DNA from: an uncultured Lachnospiraceae bacterium
GTDB lineage: Bacteria; Bacillota_A; Clostridia; Lachnospirales; Lachnospiraceae
DNA length: 53,513 bases
Direction of reading: 5' to 3'
Assembly (NCBI GenBank): GCA_905207905.1
Contig: CAJLNC010000006.1
Location: 1-53,513, forward strand
Of the stretch, positions 33,749 to 42,264 are shown piece by piece. Made by a program: the position numbers and the translations under genes. The notes beneath the pieces are model-generated. The model worked only from the letters and a program-made list of their open reading frames with translations, was not told the DNA's origin and did not search any database. How positions within the stretch are numbered: the first letter of the stretch is position 1; every line of letters begins with the position of its first letter.

Positions 33749-34537
33749 CTAAATATATAGAATAAACTTATCCTTGCTTCTCTGGAAAGACCATACTCCG
33801 ATAATCAGCATCGCAATGGCAATGATCCAGCCTCCCCAAAAAATTCTGGGGCCCGGCATCCGCCCGTACAGCACCATATCCCGGAACTGAGCCACATAAT
33901 AGTACATGGGATTGGCTGCCTTAATCAGCACCTGAATGGCATCCGGCAGCTGCTCAATGGGATAGAAAATGGGAGTCAGATACATCCAGGCTGTAGTAAC
34001 TGCCTGATAGATGTAGCGGATATCCCGAAAAAATACATGAAGCTGGGCCAGCAAAAATCCCAGTCCGCAGCAGAAAATGTACATCTGCAAGATCACCAGG
34101 GGCGTTAAAAGAAGCTGCCAGTGGAAGGTGGCTCCTGTCACAAGCATTACGATAAACAATGCTCCCAGGGAAAAGACAAAATCTACCATACAGCTGGTTA
34201 CCTTTGCAATGGTAAAGATATACTTTGGAATATAAGTCTTTTTCAAAAGTGCGCTGTTGCCTGTGACAGAGCGCATTCCTCCGTTGGTGCTGCTGGTGAG
34301 AAAGTCAAACAGCATCCGGCCAGTCAGCAGATATACCGGGTAATTCTCAATATTTCTCTGGAACATCGCCGAAAACACCACGGTCATTACGATCATGATC
34401 AGCAAAGGATTTAAAATGCTCCACACATAGCCCAAAAAACTTCTTCTGTATTTCAGTTTGATATCTCTGCTTACCAATTCCTTAATCAGATCCTTATACT
34501 GGATCAGCATTTTTATCCGATATTGAAATGCACTCAT
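33749..34537 (-). CDS. Polysaccharide ABC exporter permease (Wzm/TagG type)
   Basis: The 262-residue membrane protein has the amphipathic N-terminus KELVSRDIKLKYRRSFLGYVW, about six helices and the YLTPIFYPIEQLP and ANPMYYYVAQFRDMV motifs of ABC-2 polysaccharide or teichoic-acid permeases. It is the membrane partner of the ATPase-Glf fusion encoded next. It differs clearly from the permease at 12789, so the window encodes two exporters. Its ATG overlaps the stop of the DUF6273 gene by four bases. Confidence 0.9.
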   Translation of the reverse strand: MSAFQYRIKMLIQYKDLIKELVSRDIKLKYRRSFLGYVWSILNPLLIMIVMTVVFSAMFQRNIENYPVYLLTGRMLFDFLTSSTNGGMRSVTGNSALLKKTYIPKYIFTIAKVTSCMVDFVFSLGALFIVMLVTGATFHWQLLLTPLVILQMYIFCCGLGFLLAQLHVFFRDIRYIYQAVTTAWMYLTPIFYPIEQLPDAIQVLIKAANPMYYYVAQFRDMVLYGRMPGPRIFWGGWIIAIAMLIIGVWSFQRSKDKFILYI

Positions 34538-35721
34538 GAATGCTCCTCCTCTGTCAATGCAAGGCAGTCCACCAAAATCACCGGGCGCAAAGAAAATCTG
34601 GCCTCAGCCACTGGGTATCCATGCTCCATTACCTGGCCGGAAGCAGAGACGAAAACCGCCGTATCCGGTTTGTCTCCTGCATCTTTCAGCCAATAGTCAA
34701 CCCCCTTCAGCCCGCTTAACACCTTTTTGTATTGCTGTATTTCAGAAACAGAAAGGATTGACACATAATCTCCGCTGCTTGCCGTACCGTTTTCTGGTTC
34801 TTTGGAAGCAGCCACCTCCTGAAACGCTCCATTTTCCCCTATCGGCAACAGCGCTTGGCGATCTTCCGGTGCGAATTCCGTCTCCAGCACTTCTTTGTTC
34901 AGCCAGGAGCGAAGACTGCTGTTCTCCCAGTCCACAGCCTCCTGGGATTCATGGTAAGACGCCTGATAAAAGGGACCGTTTCCCTTTACATCCTGCAAAA
35001 TCAGATACAACTGATCCTCTTTCCGCTCCAGCACCTTCCAGGTATAGGCTCCAAATACCACACTGTCCCCTGCTTTGGCCTTTTGCAAAGCGGAAAGTTC
35101 CTCTGTTTCTTGACGGCGCACCTGTTCCTCCCTGGAGACTCTGGCCCGCTCCTGACTGTCAAGAAAATCCCCCAACCCCTCAAAGATCGGCTCTGACTTC
35201 TCATAGTAGCCCATGGAGCTGTAAAACACACCCATCATATAGCGATAAAATCCTGTTGTATAGCCTGCCACCAAAAGCCCTGCGCAAAGCAGTATCACCA
35301 TACTGATGCCAAGAACCTTTCCCTTGACTTTTTTATCAAAAGCTGCGCTCTGCTCCAGACATTCCTGCCGCCAACGAGCCGCATCTTTGTAAGAACCCAG
35401 CTCCTCAAACTGTTGGGCCGCTTTTTCCAGCTCCTGCTGCGTCGCTGCTTTTTCTTTGGCCGCTTTTGCCTTCCGGTACTGCTCCTCCCTGGCCTCTGCC
35501 TCCGTTTTCTCTGCCAGATCCCGGCACTTTTGAGCCAGCTCCTTAGAATCCAAATAAGCCCCCACCTCGTCAAACATGGCAGCGGCTGTCCTGTAATTTT
35601 CTATCTTATATGCGTACTGAACGATCAGCTGATCCGCATTCATTTTCTTTACTGCTTTTTTATACAGCACTTCCTGGGATTCACATACCAGAACATTGGC
35701 TGAATTTTTATTGTCTGCCAT
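34534..35721 (-). CDS. Membrane protein with TPR-like repeats and DUF6273 domain
   Basis: This protein of about 395 residues has an N-terminal cytoplasmic part with three repeats of the pattern F-x2-hydrophobic-G-x-Y/F-x-D (FDEVGAYLDS, FEELGSYKDA, FEGLGDFLDS), and one transmembrane helix between the second and third (GISMVILLCAGLLVAGYTTG). The external C-terminal region matches DUF6273 (VFGAYTWKVLERK, SSLRSWLNKEVL, SLRPVILVD). The function of the family is unknown. The ATG at 35721 with AAGGGA/AGGAAGG upstream is preferred; an in-frame ATG at 35751 is possible. It lies close behind rsmI and overlaps the permease, so it links housekeeping and glycan genes. Confidence 0.75.
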   Translation of the reverse strand: MADNKNSANVLVCESQEVLYKKAVKKMNADQLIVQYAYKIENYRTAAAMFDEVGAYLDSKELAQKCRDLAEKTEAEAREEQYRKAKAAKEKAATQQELEKAAQQFEELGSYKDAARWRQECLEQSAAFDKKVKGKVLGISMVILLCAGLLVAGYTTGFYRYMMGVFYSSMGYYEKSEPIFEGLGDFLDSQERARVSREEQVRRQETEELSALQKAKAGDSVVFGAYTWKVLERKEDQLYLILQDVKGNGPFYQASYHESQEAVDWENSSLRSWLNKEVLETEFAPEDRQALLPIGENGAFQEVAASKEPENGTASSGDYVSILSVSEIQQYKKVLSGLKGVDYWLKDAGDKPDTAVFVSASGQVMEHGYPVAEARFSLRPVILVDCLALTEEEHS

Positions 35722-35769
35722 CCTTCCTGTCCCTTCTTTTTGTAAAATCATTGCTGTTTACGTTCCTGC

Positions 35770-36636
35770 TCACAGCCTATCTTCTGCTGCTTCCTTCCCC
35801 TCCAGCACCATCCGGTACACTTCCCTCTTTCCGATGCCCCGGTCTTTGGCAACGGCCTTCATGGCATCCTTCTGGCTCATCCCCTGATTTTCGTACAGAG
35901 CCATGTGCTCTGCGATATCCATGGTCTCCCAGGCCTGCCAGGCCTCCTGCTTCATGGCAAGCCGGTCTCTGCCCTCCATCACGATCACACACTCACCCTT
36001 TGGCTCCTGAGTCTCATAATGGGAGATGGCCTCTGAAAGGGTGGTGGCAAATGCTGTCTCATGGCGTTTTGTCAGTTCCCGGCATAACGTGATTCGCCGC
36101 TCTCCCAGCGTCTCCTCCAGCTCCTTCAAGGTCTTCACCAGACGATGAGGTGCTTCATAGAGGATCACTGTCCGAGTCTCTGTCTTTAGTTCTTCCAAAA
36201 TTTCCTGGCGTTCTTTTTTATCTGACGGCAAAAATGCCTCAAAACAAAACCGCCTGGTGGGAAGTCCGGATAAGGTCAGCGCCGTAACGCAGGCGCAGGC
36301 TCCCGGAAGGGAGGTCACCTCAATTCCGGCTTCATAAGAAAGCCTCACCAGATCCTCACCGGGATCCGAGATCCCCGGTGTGCCCGCATCGGTGATCAAA
36401 GCTATATTTTTTCCCTGTTTCATCTGCCGGATCAGATCGTGCGCTTTTTCTATTTTATTGTACTCATGATAACTGGTCATAGGCGTCCGGATCTCAAAAT
36501 GATTCAGCAGCTTTATGCTGTTGCGGGTATCTTCCGCCGCGATCAGATCCACTTCCCTCAAGGTTTTCACAGCCCGAAAGGTCATATCTTCCAGGTTTCC
36601 TATTGGGGTGGCACACAAATATAATTTCCCCTGCAT
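35770..36636 (-). CDS. rsmI: 16S rRNA (cytidine(1402)-2'-O)-methyltransferase
   Basis: The 288-residue enzyme methylates the ribose of C1402 in the ribosomal decoding centre. It has the tetrapyrrole-methylase-type fold with GKLYLCATPIGNLEDMT, AAEDTRNSIKLLNHF, ITDAGTPGISDPGEDLVR, LPGACACVTALTLSG and FEAFLPSDKKER, all RsmI signatures. The C-terminal helical part (SQKDAMKAVAKDRGIGKREVY) is also typical. GGAG precedes the ATG. It follows trmN6 by 16 bp in a housekeeping operon. Confidence 0.95.
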   Translation of the reverse strand: MQGKLYLCATPIGNLEDMTFRAVKTLREVDLIAAEDTRNSIKLLNHFEIRTPMTSYHEYNKIEKAHDLIRQMKQGKNIALITDAGTPGISDPGEDLVRLSYEAGIEVTSLPGACACVTALTLSGLPTRRFCFEAFLPSDKKERQEILEELKTETRTVILYEAPHRLVKTLKELEETLGERRITLCRELTKRHETAFATTLSEAISHYETQEPKGECVIVMEGRDRLAMKQEAWQAWETMDIAEHMALYENQGMSQKDAMKAVAKDRGIGKREVYRMVLEGKEAAEDRL

Positions 36637-36652
36637 CTTCTTTCTCCTGCAT

Positions 36653-37438
36653 TTATTTTTCAGGCCGCAGATTTATCTCTTTGGCGGTATCCTGCATCTC
36701 ATACAGCCTTCGGACTTCTTCTGTATACACCCCAGGGCGCTCATAGACGATCAAAGGCGGCTCCACGCTGACTCTGGGCTTTCCCCCTTTGAGCGCTTCT
36801 ATCAAAATCATGTTTGGCTCTTTGTCCACAAAGGGATATACCAGCCGAATCCGTTTTGGCTCCAGCTTATACTGGCTGAACACCCGGATAATCTCCGCCA
36901 TTCGGAAGGGACGATGCACCATATAAAATCTGCCCTGCGGTTTCAGGGCTCTGGCTCCCTGGCTGATCACGTCCTCCAGAGTACACAAAATCTCATGGCG
37001 GGCCGCCGCCTTATCCAAATCCGGATTCACCAGTCCATGCTTTGCCGTCATATAGGGCGGATTAGATGTCACCACATCAAAAGAAGCCGCCGGAAAAATT
37101 CGGTCGGTCTCCCTGATATCTCCCTGAATGATAGAGATCTTATGCCCCAGATGATTATAAGCTACGCTGCGCCTTGCCATATCTGCGCTGGCGGCGCAAA
37201 TCTCCAGCCCCGCAAAAGAACGGCCCCTGCTTTTTGCTTCCAGCAAAATGGGAATCACTCCGGTTCCGGTGCCAAGATCCAGCACCTGTTCTCCCTCCTT
37301 CACCCTGGCAAAGGCAGATAGCAATACCGCATCCATACCGAAGCAGAAGAGCTTTTCATTCTGAATGATCTTATAGCCATTTCTCTGAAGGTCATCCAGC
37401 CGCTCACCAGGTAAAAGCAGTCCATCCTGCTGCATCAT
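36653..37438 (-). CDS. trmN6: tRNA1(Val) (adenine(37)-N6)-methyltransferase family protein
   Basis: The 261-residue class I methyltransferase has motif I VLDLGTGTGVIPILL near residues 50-64 and the N6-adenine motif NPPYM near 125, together the pattern of TrmN6/YfiC/YabB proteins. These modify A37 of tRNA1(Val) in E. coli; the exact tRNA in Firmicutes is less certain. It overlaps the end of the PSP1 gene by four bases (ATGA), so it is translationally coupled. Confidence 0.9.
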   Translation of the reverse strand: MMQQDGLLLPGERLDDLQRNGYKIIQNEKLFCFGMDAVLLSAFARVKEGEQVLDLGTGTGVIPILLEAKSRGRSFAGLEICAASADMARRSVAYNHLGHKISIIQGDIRETDRIFPAASFDVVTSNPPYMTAKHGLVNPDLDKAAARHEILCTLEDVISQGARALKPQGRFYMVHRPFRMAEIIRVFSQYKLEPKRIRLVYPFVDKEPNMILIEALKGGKPRVSVEPPLIVYERPGVYTEEVRRLYEMQDTAKEINLRPEK

Positions 37439-38607
37439 ATCTGATCATCCTCCAGCCGGGAACGGCTCTCCTTCTGCTCCAGAGCTTCCAGCTCCTGAAG
37501 TTCCCTCTCTTCCTGATCCTGAATACTATTTTTGGAAGCCCGTTTTCTGCGCTCCCTAAATTCCCGATTCTGGCGAGAATTCTCCCTCTCCTCCCGGTTC
37601 TGGCGGGCATTCTCTCGGTCTTCACGGCCCTGGAAGGAATTTTCTCTCGCCTCACGGCTCTGGCGGGCATTCTCTCGGTCTTCACGGCTCTGACGAGCGT
37701 TTTCTTTCTCTTCCCGGTCTTTTCCGGAACCCTTCTCCGAATTGCTCCGGTTAGAATTTCCATTATTGGAATTGCTGTTTTTTTCTTTTTTCCGTCTTGG
37801 TTTGAACTTCAGATCCTTTACATCATACTCCTGAAGCTCCTTCTCATCATCCACATCCACCAGAACCTTCACCTTCTGGCGCAGCACGTTCACACTGGCC
37901 ACCTCTCCCTGAAGTCCGGTAATGGTTGTGACGGTATCTCCGATCCCCGGCAGCTTGCTGTGAAGATACTCATACGTCTCCTCCTCATTTTTCAGGCAGC
38001 ACATTAAGCGTCCGCAAACCCCGGAAATCTTGGTGGGATTCAGGGAAAGATTCTGTTCCTTTGCCATCTTAATAGATACAGGGGCAAACTCAGAGAGAAA
38101 GGTGCTGCAGCAAAGCGGCCGTCCGCAGATTCCCACGCCCCCCAAAATCTTGGTCTCATCTCGGACACCGATCTGACGCAGCTCAATCCTGGTGCGGAAT
38201 ACTGCCGCCAGATCCTTTACCAACTCTCTAAAATCAATACGGCCGTCCGCCGTAAAATAAAACAACACTTTGTTATTGTCAAAGGTATACTCTGCGTCAA
38301 TGAGCTTCATATCCAAATTGTGCTTGCGGATCTTCTCCTTGCAGATGGCCATAGCCTCCCGCTCCTTCTCCCGATTCCGCTTTGCCCTGGCATCATCTTC
38401 TGCATTAGCCACCCGAATCACTGGTTTTAAGGGCTGAACCACCTTATGGTCTGCCACCTCCTGCACTTTCCCGGAAACTGTGGCGTACTCAATGCCCCGG
38501 GCAGTCTCTACGATCACATGATCCCCGGGCTTGATCTTATAATCCTTTGGGTCAAAATAATAGACTTTTCCGGCATTCCGGAAACGCACTCCAACTATCT
38601 TTACCAT
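37435..38607 (-). CDS. ricT: PSP1-domain protein RicT (YaaT) with repetitive charged tail
   Basis: Residues 1-270 form the PSP1 domain. They contain the conserved cysteine groups CGRPLCC (161-167) and CGRLMCC (198-204), which bind Fe-S clusters in the B. subtilis RicAFT (YlbF-YmcA-YaaT) complex. That complex affects RNase Y processing and developmental switching. Residues 297-356 are six tandem copies of a ten-residue Arg/Glu/Asn/Gln-rich unit (SREDRENARQ-like), then a Glu-rich end. The usual family length is about 270-300, so the tail of about 115 residues is an extension. It lies 34 bp downstream of holB, the conserved neighbour. Confidence 0.92.
   Translation of the reverse strand: MVKIVGVRFRNAGKVYYFDPKDYKIKPGDHVIVETARGIEYATVSGKVQEVADHKVVQPLKPVIRVANAEDDARAKRNREKEREAMAICKEKIRKHNLDMKLIDAEYTFDNNKVLFYFTADGRIDFRELVKDLAAVFRTRIELRQIGVRDETKILGGVGICGRPLCCSTFLSEFAPVSIKMAKEQNLSLNPTKISGVCGRLMCCLKNEEETYEYLHSKLPGIGDTVTTITGLQGEVASVNVLRQKVKVLVDVDDEKELQEYDVKDLKFKPRRKKEKNSNSNNGNSNRSNSEKGSGKDREEKENARQSREDRENARQSREARENSFQGREDRENARQNREERENSRQNREFRERRKRASKNSIQDQEERELQELEALEQKESRSRLEDDQI
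37540..37719 (-). repeat. Six 30-bp tandem repeats in the ricT tail
   Basis: The DNA encodes six successive ten-residue units with the pattern (S/G/N/D)RE(D/A/E/F)(R/K)EN(A/S)(R/F)Q; the last unit is degenerate. Neighbouring units are nearly identical at the DNA level, so copy number could change by slippage or recombination. Confidence 0.85.
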
Positions 38608-38641
38608 CTGTCTCTATCTCCAGTCATCCTTTTTTGTAACG

Positions 38642-39631
38642 CTAATTTTCTTTCATTGTCAAAAACAGCAGCTCTATGGTAAGCTCAAAGTTTACATTGG
38701 CATTGAGCCTGGTCTTAGCTGTCTCTAAGGCCTGCTGTATCAGCTCCAGCCCTTCATAGGAACTGATGCTGGCATTCTGACGGATATTTTTTAACTGATC
38801 TTTAAACACAAGGCCCTCTATATCTCTGGTCGCCTTAAAATACAGCACATCCCGGTACCATACTGCCAGAATGTCCAGATAATCCTGCACCTCGATCTTA
38901 TAGGGAACCACTCCCTTCACCGCAGCAATCACCTCGTTAAGATCCATATCTTTTACATGGGCCGCCAGATGCAGGGCTGCCGCCTTAATCGCATTAAAAT
39001 TTTCTGACACAGCCAGCATAGCTGCTTTCCCAATATTTCCCTGGGCAAAAGCCACACAGATATCAGCCTGGTAATCCGGAATCTCCAGTTTCTCCATCAG
39101 ATACCGTTTTACTTTCTCATCCGGCACCGGCTTTACATTCAGAAGCACACAGCGGGAGCGAATGGTGTCCAACAACACAGATGCGTTCCTGGTAAGCAAA
39201 AGGATCACCCCATAAGCAGGAGGCTCCTCCAGCGTTTTTAACAGGGCATTCTGCGCCTGAAGAGTCATCTTCTCCGCTTCTGCCACAATATAAATTTTAT
39301 ATTTTCCATTGTATGGCTTGATCTGGATATCATTTACAAGCTGATCCCGGATCTCATCCACCCCGATACTGTTTGGCTTTTCATGAGTCACATAGATAAT
39401 ATCCGGATGATTGCGGCTGATTGCCTGATGGCAGGAATGACAGGTGCCGCAGCCCTCCACCCCTCCAGCCTCGCACTGAAGAGCCATAGCAAAGGCATCT
39501 GCCATCATCCGTTTCCCGGAGCCGGCTTCCCCCTGAAATAAATATGCGTGACTCACCTTATCTGACTGAATCGCATGCTCCAAATGCGAAATCATCTGCT
39601 CATGTCCAATTATACTGTTAAATCCTGACAT
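38642..39631 (-). CDS. holB: DNA polymerase III subunit delta'
   Basis: The 329-residue clamp-loader subunit has the AAA+ start SHAYLFQGEAGSGKRMMADA (about 27-46), a cysteine zinc module (CEAGGVEGCGTCHSC), the box VDEIRDQL and the sensor region LLKTLEEPPAYGVILLLT. It helps to load the sliding clamp in replication. GGGAGGTGA stands just before the ATG. It is followed by ricT, as in many Firmicutes. A 338-bp gap with a long hairpin and a possible promoter precedes it. Confidence 0.93.
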   Translation of the reverse strand: MSGFNSIIGHEQMISHLEHAIQSDKVSHAYLFQGEAGSGKRMMADAFAMALQCEAGGVEGCGTCHSCHQAISRNHPDIIYVTHEKPNSIGVDEIRDQLVNDIQIKPYNGKYKIYIVAEAEKMTLQAQNALLKTLEEPPAYGVILLLTRNASVLLDTIRSRCVLLNVKPVPDEKVKRYLMEKLEIPDYQADICVAFAQGNIGKAAMLAVSENFNAIKAAALHLAAHVKDMDLNEVIAAVKGVVPYKIEVQDYLDILAVWYRDVLYFKATRDIEGLVFKDQLKNIRQNASISSYEGLELIQQALETAKTRLNANVNFELTIELLFLTMKEN

Positions 39632-39702
39632 TTACGTCACCTCCCAGAGGGATCTTACCGCCGTATCCACTGTGCCTGTAACATCCGTATTTTTATTTCC
39701 GC

Positions 39703-39753
39703 CAGCATTCGCCAAATAGCAGCCGCACTTATGCTGCTATTTGACGAATGCTG
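39703..39753. repeat. Long perfect-type hairpin in the holB leader
   Basis: CAGCATTCGCCAAATAGCAG (39703-39722) and CTGCTATTTGACGAATGCTG (39734-39753) form a 20-bp stem with one mismatch and an 11-base loop. No T run follows on either strand, so it is not a standard terminator. It lies in the 338-bp gap between gmk and holB, which otherwise holds only a possible promoter. Confidence 0.75.
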
Positions 39754-39797
39754 CCCGGATCAAAGCCTCTCACAAAAACACACAATAATTCACAATA

Positions 39798-39826
39798 AGA
39801 ATACCATATTTGCATTATAAAGTAAA
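39798..39826 (-). promoter_or_regulatory. Possible promoter for the holB-ricT-trmN6-rsmI operon
   Basis: On the minus strand TTTACT (39826-39821) and TATTCT (39803-39798) are 17 bases apart. An overlapping TATAAT (39819-39814) offers an alternative -10. A transcript from here would carry a leader of about 160 bases including the long hairpin. Confidence 0.4.
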
Positions 39827-39969
39827 CTATATCCGAAAGAAACCCCCGCTTCCCGGCCCTTTCCCTCTTCCGGGATTCTGTTTTTCCGCCGCAGTTCTGA
39901 TCCCATCCCTGGTCCGGCTGCCTCATCACCTGCAGCATCTCTGTGCGGGGGCAACGCCTCTTGGTACAG

Positions 39970-40566
39970 CTACGCTTCTTTCTGGGAAAGGATGTATGCC
40001 GCCGCCGCCTCCATGCACTGCTGCCGGTCCCCATTATTGGAGAAACGATGTCCGATTCCCGCAGCTTCCAGCTTCTGATCTGAAAAATCTTTCTGATCTG
40101 CCAAAAATCTGCGACACAGCTCCTCATACTTTGGCACAGTCTGCTTTTTCTCCCGTTTCAAAGCACGCTCCAGTCTTTCCCCATCCTCCACCTCTATGTA
40201 AATGGGAATCACCCGGTTCTTTCCATAATATTCCACCATTCTCCCATAAGAAACCAGGGTGCCGATGGCCAGATAATCCTGCTTCTCCAGATCCATGGTC
40301 TCATCATCCACAGTAAAATATTTCCAAATTCCATGAATGGTATCGTATTCCCGCAGTTCAATCACTCTGCCTTTATCCAAAAACTCCTGCAGCTTTTCTT
40401 CCCCCACAAAGTGATATTCCACTCCTTCCGTCTCCTTTGCCCGAATGGGCCTGGTGGTATAGGGGATCAGCCGGTTAAGCCCCAGCTCTTTGCGCTCAAG
40501 AAGCTCCTGATAAATAGTATCCTTACCAGTAGCGCTTTTTCCCATAATATAAAATATTTTTCCCAT
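39970..40566 (-). CDS. gmk: Guanylate kinase-like protein
   Basis: The 198-residue product starts MGKIFYIMGKSATGKDTIY with a P-loop and continues with IPYTTRPIRAKETEGVEYHF, ELREYDTIHGIWKYFTVDD and a lid region, all guanylate-kinase features. It would phosphorylate GMP/dGMP with ATP. This shorter, divergent type is common next to the decarboxylase gene in Lachnospiraceae, and a separate main Gmk may exist elsewhere. The ATG at 40566 was chosen because the fold begins there; a longer frame from 40665 that overlaps the decarboxylase stop is possible. Confidence 0.85.
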   Translation of the reverse strand: MGKIFYIMGKSATGKDTIYQELLERKELGLNRLIPYTTRPIRAKETEGVEYHFVGEEKLQEFLDKGRVIELREYDTIHGIWKYFTVDDETMDLEKQDYLAIGTLVSYGRMVEYYGKNRVIPIYIEVEDGERLERALKREKKQTVPKYEELCRRFLADQKDFSDQKLEAAGIGHRFSNNGDRQQCMEAAAAYILSQKEA

Positions 40567-40657
40567 ATCGTCCGTTCCTATTCGTTCTCCTTCCCCTGGC
40601 AGCTTCGCCGGACTCTGGTCTGAGTTCTCAGCTCTCAAAATAAACGGAATGTCCTTT

Positions 40658-42133
40658 TCATTCATTTGCAGCCACCCAGATCTTCTCCATCTTAGGATCC
40701 TCCAGCCCCTGAAGATACCAGTCCATGTCTCTGTACTGAAGAACCTTCTCCAGCAGTTCCCGGCTGATTCTCTCTCCGGGTACTGCCAGCGGCACGCCCG
40801 GCGGATACAGATACAGATATTCCCCACAGATGCTTCCCTCGGAATCTTCCAGGGCAACCTGTCTCTTGGGACTTTGATCTGCCTCCCAGATCGTCATAAC
40901 CGCCTCATTGTTCAGAACAAAGGAAGTCCCCGGCCCCTCCAGTCCGCCGGATTGCTCCGCCATTTCGTCCAACGCTTTGCCGCCAGATGCCTCCGTATCC
41001 TTTCTGAATCCTTCACCCGGTGCAAACGCAGCGTGACACCGCTCTCCCTTCGCCTGGTATGTTCCGCTCCCAAGACGGCTGTCCAGATCCAAAATCCCGT
41101 CTCCCAGACGACGAAATCCCTCCGGGCTGTCTCCCACAGAAGCCAGTGCCAGCGCGTAGTCCCTTGTCTCCATCTCCAACTCCAGATGGTATTCCTGCCG
41201 CAAAAAGCGGCCAATATCCCTGCCGGTAAGGCCTTTCTTCCTTCCGCAGATCAGGATCTTAGAGGGATCCTGATTCTTAAGAAGGCAAAGATGCCGCAGC
41301 CCTTTCATGCGACCGTAAAAATCTATAAGTTCTCTGGCAAATGTATCAAAAAGAGCGGTTCCCCGCTCCTTAAGCAGCCCTACACAACGGTCAATACTTG
41401 CCATCAAAACATAGCTGGGACTGCTGCTCTGGTAGACGCCCAACATCTGACACAGCCGTCTGCGGTCCACCAACGAACCGTTTACGTGCAGCAGCGCTGT
41501 CTGGGTCAGGGAGGGCAGCGTCTTATGAACGCTCTGGATCACCAGATCCGCCCCTAAAGCTACCGCAGAGGGCGGAAAAATAGGATGCATACCAAAATGG
41601 GCTCCGTGAGCCTCATCCACAATTACCGGAAGCCCGAAATTGTGAGCCGCCTCCAAAATCCCTTTTACATCCGGAAGAATCCCCTCATAAATAGGCGCTG
41701 TCAGATACACTGCCTGTATCTGAGGTTCCCTTGACAGAATACGCTCTGTCTCTTCCCTTCCCTCTCCCGGGTACAGATACACCGCCTCCAGCCGGTTTAA
41801 AAACAGACCGTGATAGGCTGCCTTATGGCTGTTCCTGGTCATAAGAAGCTTTCCCTTTGGCGCGCAGGCTCCTATGGCGCTCAGGATGCCGGACGTACTT
41901 CCATTTACCAGAAAATGGGTCTCCTCCGCCCCAAAAAGGTCCGCCGCCCTTTGCTGGGCCTTTAACAGAATCCCCTCCGCATGGTGAAGATTATCAAAAC
42001 CTTCAATCTCCGTAATGTCAAAAGAAAAGGGGTCTGCAAACCCTCCCAAACGCCGCTTATGTCCCGGCATGTGAAAGGGATAAACCTCCGTCTTGCTGTA
42101 TCTGATCAATTCTTCATATAAACTCTGTTCCAT
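40658..42133 (-). CDS. PLP-dependent Orn/Lys/Arg decarboxylase family protein
   Basis: The 491-residue fold-I PLP enzyme has the family features PFHMPGHKRR near the N-terminus, DITEIEGFDNLHHAEG, FLVNGSTSG, PVIVDEAHGAHFG and the Schiff-base lysine in IQSVHKTLPSLTQTALLH. It would decarboxylate arginine, lysine or ornithine for polyamine synthesis; which one cannot be decided here. The ATG at 42133 follows GGAG by seven bases; an in-frame TTG at 42181 is weaker. The next gene, gmk, lies 91 bp downstream, the usual Firmicute arrangement. Confidence 0.9.
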   Translation of the reverse strand: MEQSLYEELIRYSKTEVYPFHMPGHKRRLGGFADPFSFDITEIEGFDNLHHAEGILLKAQQRAADLFGAEETHFLVNGSTSGILSAIGACAPKGKLLMTRNSHKAAYHGLFLNRLEAVYLYPGEGREETERILSREPQIQAVYLTAPIYEGILPDVKGILEAAHNFGLPVIVDEAHGAHFGMHPIFPPSAVALGADLVIQSVHKTLPSLTQTALLHVNGSLVDRRRLCQMLGVYQSSSPSYVLMASIDRCVGLLKERGTALFDTFARELIDFYGRMKGLRHLCLLKNQDPSKILICGRKKGLTGRDIGRFLRQEYHLELEMETRDYALALASVGDSPEGFRRLGDGILDLDSRLGSGTYQAKGERCHAAFAPGEGFRKDTEASGGKALDEMAEQSGGLEGPGTSFVLNNEAVMTIWEADQSPKRQVALEDSEGSICGEYLYLYPPGVPLAVPGERISRELLEKVLQYRDMDWYLQGLEDPKMEKIWVAANE

Positions 42134-42264
42134 GTCCGCTCTCCAGTCCGATCCTCCCTGCCTCTTTTGCGCTTTCTCCAAACCTCATATTCTCCATGAA
42201 AACCGTTCTGCCCCCGCTCTGATATCTGCATACAAAAAACAGCATCCTCTGTCCCTGACGTCCT

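Noticed and set aside
40567..40857. N-terminal extension of the guanylate kinase frame
   Set aside because: It overlaps the decarboxylase gene in another frame and has no kinase similarity; the protein clearly begins at MGKIFY.
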